Below, piece by piece: positions 26,160 to 34,968 of a stretch of 48,181 nt of DNA. Position 1 is the stretch's first letter, and each line of letters starts with the position of its first letter. The notes under the pieces were generated by a model. That model searched no databases and was not told the DNA's origin. It was given only the letters and a program-made list of their open reading frames with translations. A program made the position numbers and the translations under genes. The stretch is from Bacteroidales bacterium (GTDB taxonomy: Bacteria; Bacteroidota; Bacteroidia; Bacteroidales; Porphyromonadaceae), in contig SFHG01000011.1 of assembly GCA_004555765.1 (NCBI GenBank), positions 1 through 48,181 of the forward strand. The letters are read 5' to 3'.

Positions 26160-28061
26160 ATGGACAAAAACTCGATCATAGGGCTCATCCTAATGGGCAT
26201 CGTCATCGTGATCTTCACGTGGCTCGGTCGCCCGAGTGAAGAAGAGACAGCCCTCCAAAAGCGTTACAATGACTCTATCGCCGCCGTGACGGCTGCAGAA
26301 GCCGAGAAGGTACGCTTGGCGGAAAGCGAAGCCAAAGACCGTCCCACCGGCCCCGCGTTCTTAAGTGACAGCACGCTCACACAGGCTCAAAAAGACTCGA
26401 TGTTCCTCGTAGAGAGCCGCAAGGAGTACGGGGAGATGGCCGAGGCAGCCACAGGGACGGAAGAGACCGTCACCCTGTCCAACGACTCCGTCTCCTTTAC
26501 GTTTTCTTCCAAAGGTGCCCGTCTCGTAAGCACAGAGCTCTTGAAGCATCGGGACTACAAAGGTGAACCCATTCGCCTCATCAGACCGGGTGAAGCGAAG
26601 ATGGGATTCACTTTCATAACCAAGACGAACCGAGTCATCAACACAGGCGACCTCTACTTCCGTGCCGAGAAGACTGGGCAAAATCAAGTACGCTTCTCGG
26701 CACCTGCCTCGAACGGAGGTACGCTCGACATCCTCTACACGCTCAGAGACAAGTATCGTGTGGATATGGAGGTGTCCGGTACGGGCGACTTTGCCTCCCT
26801 GCTTGCGCCAAACGCGTCTTACTTGGACGCTGCGGTAGAGATTCCCATTTACCAAAACGAAAAGAGCGAGTCTTCCGAACAGCGTTACTCCGGCTTCGCT
26901 TACCAGTACACAGGTGGGGGAAGTGTCGAGAAGATGAATACCGGCAAGAGTGATACCGTAGAGACGGGGACACCTCTGCAGTGGATCGCTTTCCGCGATA
27001 TGTTTTTCTCCACCATCTTCTATGCGGACAAAGGCCTTGAAGGGGTCTCGATGAATCAGGAGGTTCTCAAGGAGAAAGGCACCGGACGGATTAAGGATAT
27101 GGACGCCAAGTTCATCCTCCCCATCGAGGGTACCGCTCCCGTAAAGTTGACCATCTACTCCGGACCTAACGATTACGCCCTCCTCCACAAAATCGACAAA
27201 GAGCTTGATAACGGCACTTCGCTCGGGCACGTGGTCGATATGGGTTCGTGGTTCCGCTTCATCACCGTGTGGCTGATCGTGCCCCTTTTCAACTTTCTGG
27301 AAAAGTACCTGACCAATTACGGGGTCATCATCCTCATTATGACGGTGCTCATCAAGCTCATACTGAGTCCTTTCACTTGGAAAACCTTCAAGAGCCAGGC
27401 CAAGATGCGTGTCCTCAAGCCCATGGTCGACGAGATTAACGCCAAGTACCCGGGAGACGACCAGATGATGGAGCGCCAGAAAAAGACGATGGAGCTCTAC
27501 TCGTCCGCAGGGGTCAATACGATGGGCGGTTGCCTGCCGATGCTTCTCCAGATGCCGTTTCTCATCGCGATGTACCAGTACTTCCCCACGAGTATTAACC
27601 TCCGTGGCGAGAGCTTCCTTTGGGCCAAAGACCTCAGCACTTATGACGACGTAATCAATTGGGGCTTCAATATCCCCTTCATAGGCGATCACCTGGCGCT
27701 CTTCTGTCTTCTGATGACAGTGACCCAAGTCGTCTATATGCAGATCACGCAGGCGATGAGTGGCGCGGCCGATCCGAGCCAGAAGAAATTGATGCTCTTT
27801 ATGACGATCTTTATGTCCATCATGCTCTTCACGTTCCTCAACAACAACGCCGCCGCCCTCTCCTACTACTACCTCCTCTCTATGCTCATCAGCATCATCC
27901 AGACGCAGGCATTCAAGTGGGCAATCGACGAAGATAAGGTTCTCGCGGAACTTAAGGAGAACCAAAAGAAGCCCAAGAAAAAGAGCAAATGGATGCAGAG
28001 GCTCGAAGAAGCTCAGAAACTCCAGGAGCAGAAACTGAAAGAACAGCAGAGGAGGAAATAA
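26160..28061 (+). CDS. yidC: Membrane protein insertase YidC
   Basis: This 633-residue protein inserts inner-membrane proteins, alone or with SecYEG. It has an N-terminal membrane segment (IIGLILMGIVIVIFTWLG) and a large periplasmic beta-rich domain (about residues 60-350). The conserved C-terminal five-helix core follows: FNFLEKYLTNYGVIILIMTV, LILSPFTWKTFKSQAKMRVL, GGCLPMLLQMPFLIAMYQYF, and the hydrophobic end SYYYLLSMLISIIQTQAFKW. The tail is Lys/Glu-rich, as in other Bacteroidetes YidC. The pyrG-yidC order is, as I recall it, also found in Porphyromonas. Confidence 0.96.
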   Translation: MDKNSIIGLILMGIVIVIFTWLGRPSEEETALQKRYNDSIAAVTAAEAEKVRLAESEAKDRPTGPAFLSDSTLTQAQKDSMFLVESRKEYGEMAEAATGTEETVTLSNDSVSFTFSSKGARLVSTELLKHRDYKGEPIRLIRPGEAKMGFTFITKTNRVINTGDLYFRAEKTGQNQVRFSAPASNGGTLDILYTLRDKYRVDMEVSGTGDFASLLAPNASYLDAAVEIPIYQNEKSESSEQRYSGFAYQYTGGGSVEKMNTGKSDTVETGTPLQWIAFRDMFFSTIFYADKGLEGVSMNQEVLKEKGTGRIKDMDAKFILPIEGTAPVKLTIYSGPNDYALLHKIDKELDNGTSLGHVVDMGSWFRFITVWLIVPLFNFLEKYLTNYGVIILIMTVLIKLILSPFTWKTFKSQAKMRVLKPMVDEINAKYPGDDQMMERQKKTMELYSSAGVNTMGGCLPMLLQMPFLIAMYQYFPTSINLRGESFLWAKDLSTYDDVINWGFNIPFIGDHLALFCLLMTVTQVVYMQITQAMSGAADPSQKKLMLFMTIFMSIMLFTFLNNNAAALSYYYLLSMLISIIQTQAFKWAIDEDKVLAELKENQKKPKKKSKWMQRLEEAQKLQEQKLKEQQRRK

Positions 28062-28144
28062 CCCCCCCGGCGCCAAAAAGAGAAAGTCCTGAGAACATTA
28101 AGGATGCGGAAAGTCTTATTTTCCACGGAAATTTGGAGCAGTTC

Positions 28145-28245
28145 TGACCTTATTTTTGGTCTGTATCTCGCACTTTCCCCGGTACGTATCCCGGCAGACG
28201 CTCGGTACGTGTCCGGACAAATGCCGGGTACGTACCTCCCGACAA
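28145..28245. repeat. Dispersed GGTACGTACC / GTATCTCG repeat region
   Basis: Between yidC and the CPBP gene, CTGTATCTCGCACTTTCCCC is followed by GGTACGTATCCCGG, CGGTACGTGTCCGG and CCGGGTACGTACC. The first part closely parallels 8543-8565 upstream of rpsA, and the TACGTA-centred parts parallel 8600-8617 and 14981-15058. No terminator for yidC is obvious. Confidence 0.65.
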
Positions 28246-28275
28246 GGAGGGCTTAAGGACTGAAAAGCGGCAAGA

Positions 28276-29190
28276 TTGAAAGACGAAACAAATTCATATC
28301 CCTCAGACAGAATGAATATGGCACAGATCTCATCAAGCTACGACATCAAGAGTGCGCCGGCTTTCGGCAGTCTTGTGATGCTTATCGGGCTGACGATCCT
28401 TTTCGGCACATTCGCGGGGATGTTTTTCGTTCCGCTCACGAATCTCGTCGTCCAAGACGAGATTCTGAGGAAACTGCTCTCCGGGATCTGGATCAGTCTC
28501 TTTTCGTTTCTACTCCCACCGGTGGTGCTTCGCGCATACTTTCGGGCTAAGAGGCTCCCTTTTTTCGTGGACTTCACCCGACCGAAGCTCTCGGTCGGAA
28601 AGGCAGGCAAAGCGGTGGTTTTACTGCTCTTGATGCTCCCTCCTGTCTCGCTACTCGGATGGGTTATGGCACAGGTGCAGATTCCGGACGCGCTTAAGCC
28701 CATTCAGGACGCGGTGGAAAAAGAGACTCTGATGTTGCTTGGCGAAAGCCGTCCCGCCGGTGTCCTTCTTGTTGCTCTCTTTCTGACGGTTGTCGCGCCA
28801 TTCTCAGAAGAGTACTTTTTCCGTGGCGGACTGATGGGATGGTTGGTATCCCGATCGGGGAAGTCCCACGTCTGGGTCTGGGTGGTGGCGCTCGTCTTCA
28901 GTCTTGTGCATTTCGAGTGGACCGGTCTTTTGGCACGTCTTCTGATGGGCGCTGTCCTCGGATACGTGGCACTTTATGGCGGCATTCCGATGGCCGTGTT
29001 GTTGCACGCCCTCAATAACCTCTTTGTCTTCGTCATTTACAAGACGACCGGACTGCAGGATCTCTTTATGGGCGACCCTGTGTCCGCGACTGCGGGGCAG
29101 TTGCTTTTCGTCGTATCGACTACCCTGGTTACACTGCCTACACTCTTTTATCTCATACGCAATCTCAAACGAACCCCGGAAGAAAAATGA
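28276..29190 (+). CDS. CPBP family intramembrane metalloprotease
   Basis: This 304-residue multi-pass protein has about seven to eight hydrophobic segments. It carries the CPBP/ABI motifs: SEEYFFRGGLMGWL (EExxxR), VALVFSLVHFEW (FxxxH-like) and LLHALNNLFVF (third conserved His/Asn region). Family members are CAAX-type or bacteriocin-immunity-type proteases; the substrate is unknown. An internal ATG at 28312 (MNMAQISSSYD) is a plausible alternative start. It overlaps the fucosidase gene by 4 bp (ATGA), so the two are translationally coupled, although no functional link is obvious. Confidence 0.88.
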   Translation: MKDETNSYPSDRMNMAQISSSYDIKSAPAFGSLVMLIGLTILFGTFAGMFFVPLTNLVVQDEILRKLLSGIWISLFSFLLPPVVLRAYFRAKRLPFFVDFTRPKLSVGKAGKAVVLLLLMLPPVSLLGWVMAQVQIPDALKPIQDAVEKETLMLLGESRPAGVLLVALFLTVVAPFSEEYFFRGGLMGWLVSRSGKSHVWVWVVALVFSLVHFEWTGLLARLLMGAVLGYVALYGGIPMAVLLHALNNLFVFVIYKTTGLQDLFMGDPVSATAGQLLFVVSTTLVTLPTLFYLIRNLKRTPEEK

Positions 29191-30989
29191 ATCTCAAACT
29201 CCCCGTTTTTGCGTTTATAACCACGTCTATTCTTGCCTCCTGCGGTTCCTCGTCTCAGGTTAAAGAGGAACTTTTCACCCAGCACGTCGTTTTCCCGACC
29301 GGAGCTGATTTGGAAGAAAAAGTAAGCATTGCCTCCAGACTTGTACCCTCCGATACCCAACTCGCTTGGCAACAGCTCGAACTCACCGCTTTCATTCACT
29401 ACGGGATGAATACGTTCACGGGACGGGAATGGGGTGACGGTTCGGAGGATCCGAAGCTTTATAACCCCACGAATCTTGACACCGATCAGTGGGTCAGAGA
29501 ACTCAGTGACGCAGGTTTCAAAATGGTCATCCTCACGGCCAAACACCACGACGGGTTCTGCCTCTGGGACACGAAGACGACAGAGCACTCCGTCCGCTTT
29601 TCTCCCGCATGGCAAGACGGCAAAGGCGACGTGATGGCCAGCCTCCGATCTTCCTGCGACAAATACGGCATGAAGCTCGGAGTATATCTCTCCCCATGGG
29701 ATCGCAACAATCCCTCATACGGCACAGGTGAGGCCTACAATAAGCTTTACCTCGAACAGCTACGGGAACTGCTCTCCAATTACGGTCGAATCGACGAAGT
29801 ATGGTTCGACGGAGCCAACGGAGAAGGCCCCAACGGCAAAAAACAAATCTACGACTGGGATGCCGTTCTCTCGCTCATCCACAAGCTCCAACCACGTGCG
29901 GTAACCGCCATTATGGGGACAGACGTAAGATGGGTGGGCAACGAACGCGGACTCGGACGGGAAACCGAGTGGAGCGCCACACCCCTCGCACCCCAATCTC
30001 TGCACCAAGCGGACAGCATAATGGCAGCACTGGGCATCAAGCCCACCTCTGCCGACCTTGGGAGCCGCGACTTGCTCGCCAAGGCAGGCGAACTCTTTTG
30101 GTACCCCTCCGAAGTCGACACCTCCATCCGCCCGGGCTGGTTTTACCACCCCACGGAGAAGCCTAAGACACTCGCCACACTGGTCAATATCTACTTCAAC
30201 TCCGTGGGGATGAACTCCACACTCCTCCTCAATGTTCCCCCCACCCCCGAAGGTCGCCTCTCCGATGAAGACGTCCAAAGGATACGGGAGTTTGGAGCTT
30301 ATGTGACTGCATTCAACACCTCGGAGATAACGACCCAAAGGACACCCTACTCCATTGATAATTCTCTCGAAAAACCCGTCCTGACAATAGACATAGACCC
30401 CTCTAAGCAGTTCGATGCCGTAGTACTCCAAGAGGACATCAATAGGGGACAACGTATCGAGTCTTTCGACATTGAAGCCCTCGTCGGTGATACTTGGCAG
30501 TTTTTTGGACGGGGGACGACAGTCGGGTACAAGCGTATCATCATTACGGACGGAGCCCCGCTCAGAGCCTCAAAAATCAGGGTCACGATTACCGGACGAC
30601 GTGGAGACGTACACAACCTGCGCGTCGGGGCGTTTAAGGTGCCGGCAGTGATCACTGAGGATGCCGCAGACGAGCCTGAGGGCGTGCCGATGGGCAAAGG
30701 ATGGGAGGCTTCGGCAGAGAGTGACAATGCCCTTTCGGTCAAGCTCTCCACGCCGTTTAGGGGCTTTATATTCACCCCCGGAGACGGTAATACGGTTACA
30801 CGTTACAGGGTGATGGACGGAAAAGGGAACTTGATCCAAGAGGACGAGTTTGACAATATCATCAATAACCCCATCCCCCGGACTATCGTTTTCCCGAGAC
30901 CGATGGAAGGCGCGCTCCGCATCCTCTTCCTGGACAACGCCGGCCAAAGCGTCTTGGTCCGCACCTCCGGACTCTCTTTCCTGAAATAA
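29187..30989 (+). CDS. Alpha-L-fucosidase, GH29, lipoprotein
   Basis: This 600-residue enzyme releases alpha-linked fucose from host glycans. A lipobox (SILASCGSS, Cys19) points to a lipid anchor. The (beta/alpha)8 GH29 domain has AFIHYGMNTFTGREWGDG, ILTAKHHDGFCLWDT and the nucleophile Asp208 in VWFDGANGEG. A C-terminal galactose-binding/F5-8-type beta-sandwich (about residues 400-490, ending GDVHNLRVGAFKVP) and a further beta domain follow. This domain set resembles the GH29 subgroup acting on branched alpha-1,3/4-fucosides, but linkage is inferred. It lies 11 bp before dapB. Confidence 0.93.
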   Translation: MNLKLPVFAFITTSILASCGSSSQVKEELFTQHVVFPTGADLEEKVSIASRLVPSDTQLAWQQLELTAFIHYGMNTFTGREWGDGSEDPKLYNPTNLDTDQWVRELSDAGFKMVILTAKHHDGFCLWDTKTTEHSVRFSPAWQDGKGDVMASLRSSCDKYGMKLGVYLSPWDRNNPSYGTGEAYNKLYLEQLRELLSNYGRIDEVWFDGANGEGPNGKKQIYDWDAVLSLIHKLQPRAVTAIMGTDVRWVGNERGLGRETEWSATPLAPQSLHQADSIMAALGIKPTSADLGSRDLLAKAGELFWYPSEVDTSIRPGWFYHPTEKPKTLATLVNIYFNSVGMNSTLLLNVPPTPEGRLSDEDVQRIREFGAYVTAFNTSEITTQRTPYSIDNSLEKPVLTIDIDPSKQFDAVVLQEDINRGQRIESFDIEALVGDTWQFFGRGTTVGYKRIIITDGAPLRASKIRVTITGRRGDVHNLRVGAFKVPAVITEDAADEPEGVPMGKGWEASAESDNALSVKLSTPFRGFIFTPGDGNTVTRYRVMDGKGNLIQEDEFDNIINNPIPRTIVFPRPMEGALRILFLDNAGQSVLVRTSGLSFLK

Positions 30990-31000
30990 CCGACAAAAAA

Positions 31001-31750
31001 ATGAAGCTGACTCTATTAGGCTACGGCAAAATGGGTAAGGCCGTCGAAGCAGTTGCGACAGGCCGCGGACACGAAATTGCCGCGAAGCTCTCCGAAGGCT
31101 GGTCCGGGGACGAAATCCCGGCGGACACGGATGTGGTTGTCGAATTCACACGACCGGATGAAGCGCGGAATAACATCCTCCGTGTCCTCGATCTCGGGTT
31201 CCCGATCGTGTCCGGCACCACAGGCTGGCTGGACAAAGGCTGGGACGAAGTCGTGACGACAGTCAATGAAAAGAAGGGAGCGCTCTTCTATGCTTCCAAC
31301 TTCAGCATAGGGGTCTACCTCTTCCGCCTCCTCGTACGGGAGCTGTCAGCCCGTATGAACGCGTTCCCCGACTTCTCCGGGGTCTCGATGGAAGAAGTGC
31401 ATCACATCCACAAGCTCGACTACCCCAGTGGCACCGCGCTCACAGTCGCCAAAGAGGACATCCTCGGTATGCTTGACCGAAAGAGCTTGGTAAAAGCCTA
31501 CTTATCCACCGAACCTGCACCGGATCTCGGAGCAGATGCGGACGAAACACTCCTCATCAAATCGGTTCGCGAGGGTGAAGTCTCCGGTATTCACCGCGTC
31601 GAATTTCTAAGTCCGGGTGTCGAAGCCATACGCATCGAGCACGAATCCCTGAGCCGTGAAAGCTTGGCAAAAGGAGCTGTACTGGCAGCCGAATTTGTAC
31701 GCGGGAAAAAGGGTGTCTTCGGTATGTCCGACTTAATGGGAAAACTCTAA
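31001..31750 (+). CDS. dapB: 4-hydroxy-tetrahydrodipicolinate reductase
   Basis: This 249-residue enzyme reduces the DapA product to tetrahydrodipicolinate in the lysine/diaminopimelate pathway. It has the N-terminal nucleotide motif LLGYGKMGKAVE, VVEFTRPDEARNN and SGTTGW. The catalytic segment EVHHIHKLDYPSGTAL holds the conserved His pair and Lys. Length is normal. It is followed after 16 bp by lepB, an arrangement I recall from Porphyromonas. Confidence 0.96.
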   Translation: MKLTLLGYGKMGKAVEAVATGRGHEIAAKLSEGWSGDEIPADTDVVVEFTRPDEARNNILRVLDLGFPIVSGTTGWLDKGWDEVVTTVNEKKGALFYASNFSIGVYLFRLLVRELSARMNAFPDFSGVSMEEVHHIHKLDYPSGTALTVAKEDILGMLDRKSLVKAYLSTEPAPDLGADADETLLIKSVREGEVSGIHRVEFLSPGVEAIRIEHESLSRESLAKGAVLAAEFVRGKKGVFGMSDLMGKL

Positions 31751-31766
31751 GAAGGCGATCCAAGTT

Positions 31767-33203
31767 ATGCATAGAAAAATCATCCCCGGCACCGTAACCA
31801 AAAGAGACCGGATCTCGTTTGTCCTCTGGACTGCCGCTTCGCTCGCCTTTTGCCTCTGGCTCGGTAATTGGTGGCTTTTTGTCCTCCTACTTCTCTTTTT
31901 CTTCGACCTGTACATCTCCCGTCTCATTCCTTGGCGGTGGTGGCAGAAATCACAGAGCAAAGCGGTACGGAGTACTATGAGTCTCATTGAGGACATTGTC
32001 GTGGTACTTATCCTCGTCAGTGTACTCAACCTTTTCTTTTTCCAAATGTTCAAGATTCCCACTTCGTCCCTTGAAAAAACGAACCTCGTGGGAGACCACT
32101 TGATCGTCAGCAAAGTGAACTACGGTCCCCGTGTCCCGATGACGCCTCTGGCGCTGCCTCTCGTGCATAACCAGATCCCCGGCACCGGCGCAAAGTCCTT
32201 TTCTGAAGCCATCAAACTGCCCTACCGCCGGCTGAAAGGATTCGAGGACATCAAGCGGGGCGACATCGTCGTTTTCAACTTCCCCGCGGGAGACACGGTT
32301 CCCACCAAGGTTCTTAACCCCGACTACTACACTCTGGTATCCCGGTACGGACGAGAGCGGATTTGGGGTGACAGAGAGACGTTTGGCGAAATCATCTACC
32401 GCCCCGTGGATATGCGGGACCACTACGTGAAGCGACTCGTCGGGATGCCGGGAGACACGCTCCAAGTGAAAGCAAACACGCTTATCGTCAACGGCGAGCC
32501 CCGGCCGTGGCCGAAAGAAGCCCAGCTCAATTATTTCGTTCAAACCAAGGGAGGGACTTTTTCCTCTGATGAGCTCGACAAACTGGGCATCTCCAAGGAC
32601 GATATCTTCGTTCTCGATGGCTCAGACCCAAATTACCTTCCCCTCTACCGGGCACTCCGTCTGGAGCCGGACACCACGGGCAGCGTGCCGAGTTACGGGA
32701 TGGTCTACCACTTCCCGCTCACCCGCGGTATGCTCGCCAAGCTTGAGAAACACAGTGCGGTCAAAAAAATCGTCGTAGAGCCGGATCCCTCTCCGGATCA
32801 GTTCACCACCTACCCGCTTGGTGCCGATTTCGGATGGACGAGAGACAATTACGGCCCGATATGGATTCCGAAAAAAGGCGCTACCGTGAAGCTCACCCGC
32901 TCAAACCTGCCACTCTACGAACGCGTCATACGCAACTTCGAAGGCCACGCCCTCGAAGTCAAGGGTTCGGACATCCTCATTGACGGCAAACCGGCTTCCG
33001 AATACACCTTCGGGATGGATTACTTCTTCATGATGGGCGACAATAGGCACAACTCCGCAGACTCCAGGGCTTGGGGCTTCGTCCCCGAAGACCACATCGT
33101 GGGCAAACCCATCTTGATTTGGATCTCGATAGACAAAAATAAGCCGTTTTTCAAGGGCGGGTTCCGCTGGGATCGATTCCTCAAAAAGCCCTCCGCCGAT
33201 TGA
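31767..33203 (+). CDS. lepB: Signal peptidase I
   Basis: This 478-residue membrane protease cleaves signal peptides. Two or three hydrophobic N-terminal segments precede the catalytic Ser101 in FKIPTSSLEKTNLVGD, where Leu replaces the usual Met after the serine. The general-base Lys222 is in HYVKRLVGMPGDTLQV. The C-terminal box is MMGDNRHNSADSRAWGFVPE. The long insert between boxes is normal for Bacteroidetes LepB. It overlaps the wbqC-like gene by 4 bp. Confidence 0.95.
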   Translation: MHRKIIPGTVTKRDRISFVLWTAASLAFCLWLGNWWLFVLLLLFFFDLYISRLIPWRWWQKSQSKAVRSTMSLIEDIVVVLILVSVLNLFFFQMFKIPTSSLEKTNLVGDHLIVSKVNYGPRVPMTPLALPLVHNQIPGTGAKSFSEAIKLPYRRLKGFEDIKRGDIVVFNFPAGDTVPTKVLNPDYYTLVSRYGRERIWGDRETFGEIIYRPVDMRDHYVKRLVGMPGDTLQVKANTLIVNGEPRPWPKEAQLNYFVQTKGGTFSSDELDKLGISKDDIFVLDGSDPNYLPLYRALRLEPDTTGSVPSYGMVYHFPLTRGMLAKLEKHSAVKKIVVEPDPSPDQFTTYPLGADFGWTRDNYGPIWIPKKGATVKLTRSNLPLYERVIRNFEGHALEVKGSDILIDGKPASEYTFGMDYFFMMGDNRHNSADSRAWGFVPEDHIVGKPILIWISIDKNKPFFKGGFRWDRFLKKPSAD

Positions 33204-33829
33204 TACTCCTCCCCTCTTCCTTTTGCCCCTCTGTGGGGTACCTCGCCCTCATTTCGGCTGCTGAAGCCGGGGAGGTGGGCATCGATCTCCGTGAGCCTTA
33301 CCGGAAACAGACGCTCCGCAATAGAGCCCTCCTGATGACGGCAGGCGGGATAGAGCCCTTTACGGTACCGGTCGCGAAGTTCGGGTACCCGCCACCGCCC
33401 GTCTCCGAAATCACCATATCCGAGCACGGCGACTGGCGGCACAAACTCGAACACGCCCTAAGGAGCGGCTACGGCATGGCGCCGTTTTGGGATCATTTCG
33501 AGAGCGAGATCCGCGCCCTCATTTTCGACAGGCGGGACACTTCGCTTGCCGGGTTCAACGCCAAGTGGCTGTATTGGCTTTGCGCCAAATGGGACTTGGT
33601 ACCTCCTTCGCCGGTTTACTCTGTGGGCGAAGGTACCCGGCGCTTCACCCTCGAAGCTCTCGCTGCCGCACCCGGGGAAAGATACTGGCAGATATTTGAG
33701 GAAAAGTATGGCTTCACGCCCGGACTTTCGGCGCTTGACCTCCTCCTCTCCGAGGGACCGTATGCCGTCACCTACCTCCGCAGACTCGGTCTCAAACTGC
33801 TCTCCTCCCCGCCATCCCCGGCGCACTAA
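33200..33829 (+). CDS. WbqC-like family protein
   Basis: This 209-residue protein starts at a TTG overlapping the lepB stop codon (MILLPSSFCPSVGYLALI). It shows the family pattern: QTLRNRALLMTAGGIEPFTVPV, followed by HKLEHALRSGYGMAPFWDHF. The family is sometimes placed in O-antigen clusters, but its activity is unknown. In Porphyromonas, as I recall, it sits behind lepB as here. The C-terminal tail is Ser/Pro-rich. Confidence 0.85.
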   Translation: MILLPSSFCPSVGYLALISAAEAGEVGIDLREPYRKQTLRNRALLMTAGGIEPFTVPVAKFGYPPPPVSEITISEHGDWRHKLEHALRSGYGMAPFWDHFESEIRALIFDRRDTSLAGFNAKWLYWLCAKWDLVPPSPVYSVGEGTRRFTLEALAAAPGERYWQIFEEKYGFTPGLSALDLLLSEGPYAVTYLRRLGLKLLSSPPSPAH

Positions 33830-33960
33830 GCCCGCCCCCTTCCCCGGCTTCCTCCGAGAGAATATTTTGCACAGGCCGGGAAAGATGCGGGACACGTACC
33901 GGGCTTTCCTCCCCGGCCTGTACCTCCTTCTCTCCCCGGCCTGTACCATTCTTCGAGATA
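33830..33960. other. Intergenic region between wbqC-like gene and array 1
   Basis: It has a direct repeat CCCCGGCCTGTACC (near 33912 and 33935) and one GACACGTACCGGG motif near 33890 related to the GTACGTACC family. No terminator is clear. Confidence 0.5.
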
Positions 33961-34150
33961 GTCGGACTTGGTCGGACTTAGTCGGACTTAGTCGGACTTG
34001 GTCGGACTTGGTCAGACTTGGTCGGACTTGGTCAGACTTAGTCGGACTTGGTCGGACTTAGTCAGACTTGGTCGGACTTGGTCGGACTTGGTCAGACTTG
34101 GTCGGACTTTGTCGGACTTGGTCGGACTTGGTCGGACTTGGTCGGACTTA
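33961..34150. repeat. Array 1: 19 tandem copies of a 10-bp unit (GTCGGACTTG)
   Basis: Nineteen consecutive 10-bp units read GTCGGACTTG with A or T at the last base or GTCAGACTT variants. It lies just beyond the 3' end of the four-helix-bundle gene. The complementary strand contains GTCCGAC every 10 bp, the same heptamer that is repeated on the plus strand in array 2. The frames running through it are shadows of the repeat. Confidence 0.97.
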
Positions 34151-34159
34151 GTCGGTCGG

Positions 34160-34717
34160 TCAATGGGGATTATTGCGGTAATCCTTGCGGGCGTGGTACA
34201 TCCGCTCACGGATCCCGCCTTCTTCCAGAAAAGACTTCTGCTGGCTCTCTATAAGCTTGTCGAGCATGTAGAGATCTTGGTGGATGAGCGTCAGAGAGAG
34301 ATTGGCCAATGCCTCGGCATCCAAGCGGGTTATCACTTGAGCGTACTCCTCATCAAAAGCCGGGCTCAAGACATACGTCCGCATCTTCCGGTAGCGCGGA
34401 TGATCTTTGCCCCAACGCTCGAGCCCCCTCACCCTCAAGTAATCTTCGTAATCCTCTTGAAGCTCGCCAAGGCTGGCATACGCCACATTCGTGAGCTTGA
34501 TTTCGGTCTCTTTGGAGGTACGGCTCGCCATGCTTCCCTCTGCGATGTTTTGCTTGCAGGAGCGTGCTGCCTGTACCATCTGATCCACCGTCCTATCTCG
34601 CCCGTTAAGGAACCTGGAGGTAAAATGATAGGTCACGTCATAGATGATGCGCGCCACCTTGTAAGCCCTCAGGGTCTCATAGCCCCCTCCATAGGGAAGA
34701 AATGTATGCGTCTCCAT
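34160..34717 (-). CDS. Four-helix-bundle protein (S23/IVP-like with suffix domain)
   Basis: This 185-residue protein starts METHTFLPYGGGYETLRAYK (34717). The core RTVDQMVQAARSCKQNIAEGSMASRTSKETEIKLTN matches the four-helix bundle fold found in proteins encoded in 23S rRNA intervening sequences and in stand-alone Bacteroidetes proteins. ASLGELQEDYEDYLRVR and a C-terminal extension follow. The role is unknown. The frame stays open upstream to 34912, giving a 65-residue extension of CRTMSDxVG repeats, but that is array 2 read as protein and I exclude it. Both sides are flanked by inverted 10-bp repeat arrays. Confidence 0.85.
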   Translation of the reverse strand: METHTFLPYGGGYETLRAYKVARIIYDVTYHFTSRFLNGRDRTVDQMVQAARSCKQNIAEGSMASRTSKETEIKLTNVAYASLGELQEDYEDYLRVRGLERWGKDHPRYRKMRTYVLSPAFDEEYAQVITRLDAEALANLSLTLIHQDLYMLDKLIESQQKSFLEEGGIRERMYHARKDYRNNPH

Positions 34718-34760
34718 AAAAATGTATCTGTCTACCTCCCCCAAAGGTAGCCATATTCCC

Positions 34761-34890
34761 CGACATCTCCGGACAAGATCCGACATCGCCCGACATCGTC
34801 CGACATCGTCCGACATCGTCCGACAGAGTCCGACAAGGTCCGACATCGTCCGACATCGCCCGACAAAGTCCGACAGAGTCCGACAGACTC
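34761..34890. repeat. Array 2: 13 tandem copies of a 10-bp unit (CGACATCGTC)
   Basis: Thirteen 10-bp units with consensus CGAC-NNN-GTC (ATC, AAG, AAA or AGA at the centre) lie upstream of the four-helix-bundle gene. GTCCGAC occurs at most unit junctions, in opposite orientation to array 1. The array runs directly into the 21-bp-stem hairpin at 34882-34929. Confidence 0.95.
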
Positions 34891-34929
34891 CGCCGGACTT
34901 GCCTAAAAGCAAGTCCGGCGGAGTCTGTC
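34882..34929. terminator. Perfect 21-bp-stem hairpin, possible bidirectional terminator
   Basis: The left arm at 34882-34902 (GACAGACTCCGCCGGACTTGC without its last base is the visible core) pairs perfectly with 34909-34929 across the 6-nt loop CTAAAA. It lies 39 bp after the stop codon of the large fimbrial lipoprotein. Neither side has a T tract, so it may act as an mRNA 3'-end stabiliser instead of a classical terminator. The left arm merges with array 2. Confidence 0.75.
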
Positions 34930-34968
34930 ATTCATCCCGCGGTACAGGACCCCGGGCTCTAAGAGCCG

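Noticed and set aside
33961..34890. CRISPR array
   Set aside because: The 10-bp units are contiguous, with no spacers and no cas genes; they are simple tandem repeats.
34718..34912. 65-residue N-terminal extension of the four-helix-bundle protein
   Set aside because: It is array 2 read in frame (CRTMSDxVG repeats). The family start METHTF at 34717 is sufficient.
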